Shown: one piece after another, positions 1 through 5,190 of the stretch
Numbering within the stretch: position 1 is the first letter of the stretch
Layout of the letters: each line of letters starts with the position of its first letter
Source: Verrucomicrobiales bacterium
GTDB taxonomy: Bacteria; Verrucomicrobiota; Verrucomicrobiia; Methylacidiphilales; JAAUTS01
NCBI GenBank assembly: GCA_031279715.1
Contig: JAITHY010000068.1
Span: 1 to 7,206 of the forward strand
Reading direction: 5' to 3'
DNA length: 7,206 nucleotides
Program-made: the position numbers and the translations under genes
The notes under the pieces: generated by a model
Seen by the model: only the letters and a program-made list of their open reading frames with translations
The model's database searches: none
Told to the model about the DNA's origin: nothing

Positions 1-34
1 CCTTACGAGCGAACTGGGCGGAGGTGGCTCATAA

Positions 35-66
35 GGCGAATTGGCGAATTGGCGAATTGGCGAATT
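35..66. repeat. 8-bp tandem repeat, four copies of GGCGAATT
   Basis: Four perfect head-to-tail copies of GGCGAATT lie at 35-42, 43-50, 51-58 and 59-66, followed by one more G. The unit is 8 bp, so a copy-number change would shift a reading frame, but I see no convincing gene across it. It is a simple-sequence repeat that could vary by strand slippage. It has no spacers and is not a CRISPR array. Confidence 0.9.
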
Positions 67-164
67 GTATTTTGCACCATAGGCCGCCCAAGTTATACAA
101 AAACCATGCCCCGTCAAGGATTTTTTATATTTATTGCAAATTATTTTCTCGCAAAGGCGGTAAT

Positions 165-289
165 CCCGATGGGGTCGCCGTTGTTCACTCGCCGCACACT
201 TCCACTTCCCGCAGGGGATGAGATTCTCTTTTGATACAGTCCGTGTGTTCCGCTTCACCCGCGGTTATTCCTGTTCGGCCCCGTTGGGG
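165..289. repeat. Non-coding segment with three CCCG-NN-GGGG mini-palindromes
   Basis: The 362 bases before the first gene hold no convincing CDS. Within them the word CCCG-NN-GGGG occurs three times: CCCGATGGGG at 165-174, CCCGCAGGGG at 208-217 and CCCGTTGGGG at 280-289, the last extended to CCCC-GTT-GGGG. Each can form a tiny hairpin. The arrangement resembles dispersed intergenic repeats that produce spurious short proteins in many PVC and Bacteroidetes genomes, but that likeness is from memory. Bases 290-362 are T-rich and lead into the prepilin peptidase. I see no clear promoter or strong ribosome binding site there; GGAG at 337-340 is 22 nt from the ATG, too far to be convincing. Confidence 0.4.
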
Positions 290-362
290 TTGGTGCTTAG
301 CTCTGGGATAGGCTCGTGTTTTTGGGTTTTTAATTTGGAGTTTCCCTGTAATCTCGGATTTT

Positions 363-1187
363 ATGATTGAATTGCGCGACATTATTGTGCATGGGTTGCC
401 GCCATTTTTTATCGGCGCTTGTGTGGGTTCGTTTTTAAATGTGTGCATTTATCGCATCCCGCTGGGGAAATCGGTGGTAACGCCCGGATCGCGTTGCGCG
501 GCGTGCGGGGCGGGGATTCGGTGGTGGAATAATTTGCCGATTTTGTCGTGGTTTTTGTTGCGCGGGCGGGCGGTGTGCTGCGGGACGCGGATTGATTTTC
601 GTTATGCGTTGGTGGAGGCGCTGACGGCGGGATTGTTTCTGGCCTTGTGGCGTTGTTATGGGGTGACGGCGCCGTGGTTGGCGGTGATTTATATGGTGTT
701 CGTGGCGGCGTTGGTGGTGGCGACGTTTATTGACTTTGATTATTACATCATTCCCGACCGCATTACGCTGGGCTGTTGTGTGGCGGGATTGTCATTGTCA
801 GCGGCGGCGCCGGAGTTGCACGGCGCGGTGTCATGGTCGGCGGGGTTGTTGCGGAGCGCGGCCGGTCTTATCACTGGCGGCGGTTTGTTGTGGGCGGTGG
901 CGGTTGTCGGGCGGCGGGTTTTTCGCAAGGAAGCGATGGGGTTTGGCGATGTGAAATTTTTGGCGGGGATGGGGGCGTTGCTTGGCTGGCAGGCGGTGGT
1001 GTTCATTGTGGCGGTGTCATCGTTGGCCGGGGCGGCGTGCGGGATCATGGTGATGATGGTCAGCGGGTGGCGGCGGGAATTACGAATTCCGTACGCGCCA
1101 TATTTGGCACTGGCGGCGGTGGTGTGGGTGCTCGGCGGCTGGCGGGTGATGGCGTGGTATTCGGAATTTCTCATTGGAAACCGTTGA
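363..1187 (+). CDS. Type IV prepilin peptidase / N-methyltransferase (A24 family)
   Basis: Polytopic inner-membrane aspartic protease that cleaves the leader of type IV prepilins or type II secretion pseudopilins and, in full-length bifunctional members, methylates the new N-terminal residue. The 274-aa length fits the bifunctional form. An N-terminal helix (about residues 13-33, GSFLNVCIYRIP motif) leads into the cytoplasmic domain with C45-AA-C48, NNLPILSWFLLRGR and a second cysteine group. The C-terminal part carries both protease aspartates: D124 in TFIDFDYYIIPD and D196 in GFGDVK. The remainder is hydrophobic helices. The second zinc pair is atypical: where the family has RGRCxxCG this protein has RGRAVCCG, so the first cysteine is replaced and the two cysteines (C72, C73) are adjacent. 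The ATG start is the natural one, with no strong Shine-Dalgarno. cysE follows 30 nt downstream on the same strand, so the two may be co-transcribed. No pilin genes are adjacent. Confidence 0.93.
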   Translation: MIELRDIIVHGLPPFFIGACVGSFLNVCIYRIPLGKSVVTPGSRCAACGAGIRWWNNLPILSWFLLRGRAVCCGTRIDFRYALVEALTAGLFLALWRCYGVTAPWLAVIYMVFVAALVVATFIDFDYYIIPDRITLGCCVAGLSLSAAAPELHGAVSWSAGLLRSAAGLITGGGLLWAVAVVGRRVFRKEAMGFGDVKFLAGMGALLGWQAVVFIVAVSSLAGAACGIMVMMVSGWRRELRIPYAPYLALAAVVWVLGGWRVMAWYSEFLIGNR

Positions 1188-1217
1188 AAAAATCCACGCC
1201 GGGCTTATTGTATTGCC

Positions 1218-2138
1218 GTGACCAACACTTTGAACCAACTGACGGCGCGGCTGCTGGATTCGTATGCGGAAATCGGGGCGATTAACCACATTGACGGCGC
1301 GAATTTGCCGGACAAACAAACGGTGGGGCGGATTACCGCGCAATTGTTGCGCTTGTTGTTTCCGGGATATTATCAAGATCTGACCATCAGCGGGACGGAT
1401 GAGTTGGCGCGGCGCACCGGCGCGCTGCTGGAGGACACGGCGAGGTTGCTGGAGCGGGAGTTGCAGCGGAGTTTGGAGTATGCGCCGGAGCAGTATGAGC
1501 ATGACGCCGGGCGGGTGGCGCGGGAGTTGACAGGCGCGTTTTTGGGCAAGCTGCCGCTGGTGCGGGAAATTTTGGTGACGGACGCGGATGCCGCTTATGA
1601 TGGCGATCCGGCGGCGACGGGGCTGGATGAGATTATTCTGGCGTATCCGGGTTTGGAGGCGATTGCCGTGCAGCGGCTGGCGCATGAGTTGCACAAGCTG
1701 AGGGTGGCGCTCATCCCGCGCATGATGACGGAGTGGGCGCATTCGCGAACGGGGATTGACATTCATCCCGGCGCGAAAATCGGCACGCATTTTTTCATCG
1801 ACCACGGAACGGGCGTGGTCATTGGCGAGACGACGAGCATTGGCAATCACGTGAAAATTTATCACGGTGTCACCCTCGGCGCGAAATCCACCTCCGGCGG
1901 CCAGGAATTACGCGGCGCCAAGCGGCATCCAACGATTGAAAACGGCGTGACGATTTATCCGGGCGCGACCATCCTTGGCGGAGAAACGGTGATTGGCGAG
2001 GGTGTCACCATTGGCGGCAACGTGTTTTTGCTCCAGAGTGTGCCGCCGCGCAGTCTGGTGTATTACGAGGAGGGCGCGGTGCAAGTGAAGCGCAAATCTG
2101 TCGCCGGCGCTGACGATGGCTCGGATTACAGCATTTGA
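1218..2138 (+). CDS. cysE: Serine O-acetyltransferase
   Basis: Transfers acetyl from acetyl-CoA to L-serine to give O-acetylserine, the substrate of cysteine synthase (CysK), in the cytoplasm. The protein has 306 aa: an all-helical N-terminal domain (about 1-170) and a left-handed beta-helix of hexapeptide repeats (about 180-280). Diagnostic residues match E. coli CysE: DIHPGAKIG (D181, equivalent to D143) and FIDHGTGVVIGE (D195-H196; H196 equivalent to catalytic H158), followed by VTLGAKS and RHPTI. The C-terminus SDYSI ends in isoleucine, like CysE proteins that insert their tail into CysK to form the cysteine synthase complex, and resembles the plant tail. The start is GTG without an evident Shine-Dalgarno sequence; a slightly later start is possible. 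The last 13 bases overlap the 3' end of the convergent minus-strand membrane-protein gene. Confidence 0.95.
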   Translation: MTNTLNQLTARLLDSYAEIGAINHIDGANLPDKQTVGRITAQLLRLLFPGYYQDLTISGTDELARRTGALLEDTARLLERELQRSLEYAPEQYEHDAGRVARELTGAFLGKLPLVREILVTDADAAYDGDPAATGLDEIILAYPGLEAIAVQRLAHELHKLRVALIPRMMTEWAHSRTGIDIHPGAKIGTHFFIDHGTGVVIGETTSIGNHVKIYHGVTLGAKSTSGGQELRGAKRHPTIENGVTIYPGATILGGETVIGEGVTIGGNVFLLQSVPPRSLVYYEEGAVQVKRKSVAGADDGSDYSI

Positions 2139-2782
2139 CCGCCCGCCCCAAACAGCACCGCGAGGATGAGCGTCACCGTCAGCGGTTTTTGGCAGCCGGT
2201 GGGTTTGCTGTCGCCTCTCAGCGGAATAATTCTCGCCAGCGCAAAGGCGAGCACGAGCCAGCCGAGCCAGTACAACCACGGCGCGGAGCCTTGTTCCCAA
2301 AGCCAGTAATGTTTCAGCCGCGAGGCGAACGGCTCCAACAGCCAGCCCACGGTCAGCGCTGAGAGCGCCACCAACAAAGCAACCACGCGGGCGTCGAAAA
2401 TCGGCAGGACGCGGTGGTAGGTCAAATAAAATCCGCCGATCAAACTCCACCACAACAACGGCAGCGCCAGAGGCAGGGAGTCGGCGATGAGCAGGCCCAT
2501 CGTCGGCGTGCAAGCCAATCCCAAGCGCGGCGCGCCCAGCCGGAATGCCGCGCCGCTGACGGTGACGACGATGAAAAACGCCAGCCAAGTTTTCCGCCAG
2601 CCGACATGGCTGGCGGCCTCGAACAATATCACCGCGGCGGCGAGGGTGAAGAAAACAAAATCAATCAACGACGGCAGCGCGGGAATGCCCGCTGATTGAA
2701 ACCTGGCGGCGCTGACGGTGAGTTCCAGCGCCGACCAGGCGAGGAACAACCACCAGAAAATTTTTTTCATTTTGCCGTTCAT
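2126..2782 (-). CDS. Membrane protein resembling carotenoid biosynthesis protein CruF (DUF422)
   Basis: A hydrophobic protein of 218 aa from the ATG at 2782, with about six or seven predicted membrane segments (near residues 8-24, 39-56, 66-80, 95-120, 133-149, 168-187 and 200-214). Two stretches look like the DUF422/CruF family of carotenoid hydratase-like integral membrane proteins: IADSLPLALPLLWWSLI (about 99-115), and GWLLEPFASRLKHYWLW (about 146-162) followed by WLGWLVLAF. I infer family membership from these patterns. No other carotenoid genes are in the window, so substrate and role are uncertain. The frame stays open upstream to a TTG at 2902, but that 40-residue extension is polar and unlikely. 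Another ATG at 2770 (MKKIFWW) is equally plausible. Four copies of the GTCAGCG-type repeat lie inside the gene and encode LTV or VSG each time, and another abuts the start codon. The stop overlaps the end of cysE. Confidence 0.62.
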   Translation of the reverse strand: MNGKMKKIFWWLFLAWSALELTVSAARFQSAGIPALPSLIDFVFFTLAAAVILFEAASHVGWRKTWLAFFIVVTVSGAAFRLGAPRLGLACTPTMGLLIADSLPLALPLLWWSLIGGFYLTYHRVLPIFDARVVALLVALSALTVGWLLEPFASRLKHYWLWEQGSAPWLYWLGWLVLAFALARIIPLRGDSKPTGCQKPLTVTLILAVLFGAGGQML

Positions 2783-2920
2783 AGTCAGCGGATAGTTAAT
2801 CACGATTGGCGGCGAATGGATACCGGCAATTATTTTGTCCGCACACTCGTTTTGGCGCCTCGGCATTCCGGCGGGTGTGAGTTCATTGTCAGCGGCTTGC
2901 AATAAATTGGTTTCCGCCTA

Positions 2921-4072
2921 ATGTTTTTCTCCATGTCCAGAGGAGAACGTCCCGATTGGGTGCCTGACACTGACCATGAGGCTTTCACGACTTATGTGAT
3001 GCCGGGGATTCCAGACCCGCATCATGACGGTTTGCCGCGTCCGGCGCCGTCAGCGGGTGTTTTTGCCCCGTCGTCGGCGGCAGTGTCAGCGGCTAAAAAA
3101 CTTGCCGCGCGCGATTATATCGACGGCATTCTCGCCGGCAACCGCATGATGCTCGCGCGCGCCATCACGCTCATTGAGAGCAACAGCGAGCGGCATCTCG
3201 ACCTTGCGCAGGAAGTGCTGGCAGGGGTGATGCACCGGGCGGGCAATTCCGTGCGGCTCGGCATCACGGGCGTGCCGGGCGTGGGCAAGAGCACGTTCAT
3301 TGAGTCGTTTGGCACCTGGCTGTGCGATGAAAACAACAAAGTCGCGGTGCTGGCGGTGGACCCAACCAGCAGCATCAGCGGCGGCAGCATTCTGGGTGAC
3401 AAGACGCGCATGGAGCAACTCAGCCGCCATCCGAACAGTTTTATACGCCCCTCGCCGTCGGGCGGCACGCTGGGCGGCGTCGCGCGCAAAAGCCGCGAGA
3501 CCATGTTGCTGTGCGAGGCGGCGGGGTATGATATCATTTTGATTGAGACAGTCGGCGTCGGCCAGAGCGAGACGCTGGTTCATTCGATGGTGGATTGTTT
3601 CATCGTGCTGATGCTGGCGGGCGCTGGTGATGAGTTGCAAGGAATCAAAAAAGGCATCATTGAGCTGGCGGATTTGCTGCTCATCACCAAGGCTGATGGT
3701 GACAACATCACCCGCGCGCAACGCGCCAAGGCTGAGTTGTCACAAGTTGTGCGGATGTTGAATTGCCCGACCGAGGGCTGGAAACCGCAGGTGTTGCTCA
3801 CATCATCAGCGGCCAACAAAGGCATCACCGACGTTTGGGCCGCTGTCGGTGACTACATGAAGGCGGGCCAAAAACACGGCTGGCTGGCGGACAAACGGCG
3901 GCGGCAAAACGTGGACTGGCTCAAGGCACTGGTCGAGGAGGCGCTGAAGCAGAGCTTCCAACATCATCCCGCCGTTGGAAAAATTCTGCCGGCCATTTCC
4001 GCGCAAGTAAAGGAAGGCCGCTTGCCACAAATGCTGGCGCTAAAACAATTGATGGAGGCTTACCGCGGCTAG
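2921..4072 (+). CDS. meaB: Methylmalonyl-CoA mutase-associated GTPase MeaB (ArgK/MMAA family)
   Basis: G3E-type P-loop GTPase that protects and reactivates adenosylcobalamin-dependent methylmalonyl-CoA mutase and gates cofactor loading; cytoplasmic. Visible motifs: Walker A GVPGVGKST (117-125), DPTSSISGGSILGDKTRM (148-164), RPSPSGGTLGGVA (176-188), ETVGVGQSE (209-217), base-recognition loop TKAD (256-259, where NKxD is canonical), G5-like SSA (295-297), and the C-terminal dimerisation helices. At 383 aa it is longer than the usual roughly 330. The family core begins near ARDYIDGILAGNRMMLARAITLIES (about residue 63), leaving a Pro/His-rich leader of some 60 residues. The ATG at 2921 is the first in frame; an ATG at 2933 and a GTG at 2960 are alternatives. 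No strong Shine-Dalgarno precedes 2921. The mutase subunits are not in the window. The stop codon is 3 nt from the convergent tRNA-Ala. Confidence 0.95.
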   Translation: MFFSMSRGERPDWVPDTDHEAFTTYVMPGIPDPHHDGLPRPAPSAGVFAPSSAAVSAAKKLAARDYIDGILAGNRMMLARAITLIESNSERHLDLAQEVLAGVMHRAGNSVRLGITGVPGVGKSTFIESFGTWLCDENNKVAVLAVDPTSSISGGSILGDKTRMEQLSRHPNSFIRPSPSGGTLGGVARKSRETMLLCEAAGYDIILIETVGVGQSETLVHSMVDCFIVLMLAGAGDELQGIKKGIIELADLLLITKADGDNITRAQRAKAELSQVVRMLNCPTEGWKPQVLLTSSAANKGITDVWAAVGDYMKAGQKHGWLADKRRRQNVDWLKALVEEALKQSFQHHPAVGKILPAISAQVKEGRLPQMLALKQLMEAYRG

Positions 4073-4075
4073 GCG

Positions 4076-4148
4076 TGGAGGTTAGGGGATTCGAACCCCT
4101 GGCCTTCTCATTGCGAACGAGACGCTCTACCAACTGAGCTAAACCCCC
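4076..4148 (-). tRNA. tRNA-Ala (anticodon CGC)
   Basis: The minus strand folds into a full 73-nt cloverleaf. The acceptor stem is GGGGGTT with AACCTCC and includes the G3:U70 wobble that identifies alanine tRNA. The D arm is GCTC-AGTTGGTA-GAGC. The anticodon stem is TCTCG/TGAGA with loop TTCGCAA, giving anticodon CGC, which reads GCG. The variable loop is AGGCC, and the T arm is AGGGG-TTCGAAT-CCCCT. The discriminator is A, and CCA is not encoded (the next bases are CGC). It lies 3' of tatD on the same strand, 30 nt from its stop, and 3 nt from the convergent meaB stop. GCG is common in the neighbouring genes, consistent with a dedicated GCG reader. Confidence 0.96.
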
Positions 4149-4178
4149 GTCAAGAAGAGCCGCCATTATGCGGAAAAT

Positions 4179-4970
4179 TTACCGTCCGACAATCTTTTTG
4201 TGAAAATGAAAAAAGTTTTCCGCCGTTCGCGCGGTCGCTGCCAGCAACGCTGACAATGACTGTTTGCGCAATCCAGCAATAGTTTCGGCAGTATGGCGCA
4301 CAAAAGCAGGCTCACAACGTTTGCCACGATGTGGAACGGGAGCGAGATAAGGACAATCGGTTTCAAGCATGAACGTGTCATCAGGCAACGCGCTGACGGT
4401 GTCGCGGACGACTTGCGCGTTTTTGAACGTGACGATGCCGGTGAAGGAAACCAAATGGTTGTGTCGCAGCAGCAGGCTGGCGCGCTCCAAACTTTCGCCA
4501 AAGCAATGGAAAACGGCGCGAAGTTTGCCGTGCCAGGGGACGAGCGCCGCCAGCGTGTCATCCCAACTGTGGCGTTGGTGGATGATGACATTCAGCCCAT
4601 GGTCAGCGGCGAGCGCGAGTTGTTGCTGGAAAAATAATTTCTGCCGCGCCACGCCGCCCGTCTCGTGGTAATAATCCAAGCCGCACTCACCAACAGCGAC
4701 GACTTTCGGGTGCGCCAACAGCGGCTCCAGTTGCCGCGCCGCGGCATCGTCAGCGTCCCTGGCATGGCAAGGATGAATGCCAACGGCAGCGTAAATCATG
4801 TCATGTTGCTCCGCCAGGCTGATGGCGCGGCGGCTGGAGGCGACATCGGTGCCGATGGTGATGATGCGCTCCACCCCGGCATCCTTGGCGCGTTGCAAGG
4901 TGGCGGGCCGGTCCTCCGCAAAATCGGGAAAATCCATGTGGGCGTGAGTGTCGATGAGCATGCGTCGCAT
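4179..4970 (-). CDS. tatD: TatD family metal-dependent hydrolase (deoxyribonuclease)
   Basis: TIM-barrel amidohydrolase-like enzyme; TatD proteins act as Mg-dependent 3'-5' exonucleases on DNA or RNA. The 263-aa protein from the ATG at 4970 has all family signatures in order: LIDTHAHMD (metal-binding H9 and H11), GIHPCHA (64-70), GECGLDYY (E95), VIIHQRHSWDD (H131), HCFGES (H155), and the closing ETDCPYLAPVPHRGKRCEP (D205). Length is typical. The frame extends to a TTG at 4982, and an ATG at 4961 would give MLIDTHAH, the usual family N-terminus; I kept 4970 as a compromise, since no Shine-Dalgarno decides it. The tRNA-Ala follows on the same strand, so the two may share a transcript. The AT-rich stretch at about 5003-5050 is the likely promoter region. 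Confidence 0.95.
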   Translation of the reverse strand: MRRMLIDTHAHMDFPDFAEDRPATLQRAKDAGVERIITIGTDVASSRRAISLAEQHDMIYAAVGIHPCHARDADDAAARQLEPLLAHPKVVAVGECGLDYYHETGGVARQKLFFQQQLALAADHGLNVIIHQRHSWDDTLAALVPWHGKLRAVFHCFGESLERASLLLRHNHLVSFTGIVTFKNAQVVRDTVSALPDDTFMLETDCPYLAPVPHRGKRCEPAFVRHTAETIAGLRKQSLSALLAATARTAENFFHFHKKIVGR

Positions 4971-5002
4971 AATGGACGCCAAAGCGTAAAAGTAAAAGGA
5001 TG

Positions 5003-5050
5003 AATTAATTCTTCATATCTATCCCTTCACATATTTATTTATACAAAATT
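5003..5050. promoter_or_regulatory. AT-rich spacer, probable promoter region
   Basis: This roughly 48-bp stretch between tatD and the hairpin cluster is strongly AT-rich compared with its GC-rich surroundings. It holds TATACA at 5040-5045 on the plus strand and TATAAA-like words on the minus strand. It is in the right place to drive tatD leftward, and possibly a plus-strand transcript into the hairpins at 5092-5190. I cannot assign a matched -35/-10 pair with confidence. Confidence 0.3.
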
Positions 5051-5091
5051 ATGGACGGGGCATGAAAAACGTGTAGGCTGTCTTTGTCCGT

Positions 5092-5190
5092 TCATCTGGG
5101 GATGACCGGATTGGTAATCACAATGATTACGCCCAGCCCTGGCGGGGGTTCTTTCCTTTTGTTGACCCGCCACGGGCTGGGTTAGTTTTT
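5092..5190 (+). ncRNA. Candidate structured small RNA: three consecutive hairpins ending in a T tract
   Basis: Three inverted repeats follow one another on the plus strand: TCATC-TGGG-GATGA (5092-5105), GTAATCA-CAA-TGATTAC (5114-5130), and a 15-bp stem with one bulged C (left arm 5132-5146, right arm 5166-5181, bulge C5173, 19-nt loop). The last is followed directly by TTAGTTTTT (5182-5190), which makes a plus-strand intrinsic terminator. A plus-strand transcript could start in the AT-rich region near 5040. The element sits 3' of both flanking minus-strand signals, antisense to the region after the branching-enzyme stop, which it overlaps by 2 nt. It could instead be only the 3' end structure of that mRNA. 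No known RNA family is recognised. Confidence 0.3.
5132..5190 (+). terminator. Intrinsic terminator-like hairpin with T tract
   Basis: CCCAGCCC plus TGGCGGG (5132-5146) pairs with CCCGCCA (5166-5172) and, after a bulged C, GGGCTGGG (5174-5181). The T-rich tail TTAGTTTTT is only on the plus-strand side. On the minus strand the same stem lies just after the branching-enzyme stop codon but lacks a following T run, so there it would stabilise a 3' end rather than act as a classical terminator. No annotated plus-strand gene feeds into it, which is why a small RNA is considered. Confidence 0.6.

Noticed and set aside
35..66. Possible CRISPR array
   Set aside because: Direct 8-bp units without spacers and no cas genes; a simple tandem repeat.
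49..234. Small plus-strand frame, with an internal ATG at 106 giving about 42 aa
   Set aside because: No ribosome site or known family; starts inside or just after the tandem repeat and crosses the palindromic repeat segment.
185..448. Minus-strand 87-aa frame crossing the start of the prepilin peptidase
   Set aside because: Overlaps a real gene and the repeat-like segment; composition looks like translation of a non-coding repeat.
776..1285. Plus-strand 169-aa Gly-rich frame overlapping the prepilin peptidase
   Set aside because: Out-of-frame shadow bridging two real genes; glycine-rich with no domain.
1080..1865. Long minus-strand open frame opposite cysE and the prepilin peptidase end
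   Set aside because: Arg/Gln/His-rich composition typical of the antisense of GC-rich genes; the plus strand has clear enzymes with catalytic motifs.
2783..2902. N-terminal extension of the DUF422-like protein to a TTG at 2902
   Set aside because: The added 40 residues are polar and unlike a membrane-protein N-terminus; an ATG followed by a Lys-rich start and helix lies at 2782/2770.
3086..3721. Minus-strand open frame opposite meaB
   Set aside because: Low-complexity, Arg/His/Ala-rich shadow of meaB; no recognisable domain.
5097..5120. GGGGATGACCGGATT, reminiscent of the 5' end of tmRNA
   Set aside because: No tRNA-like 3' domain, tag frame or roughly 350-nt span follows; a terminator appears within 90 bp.
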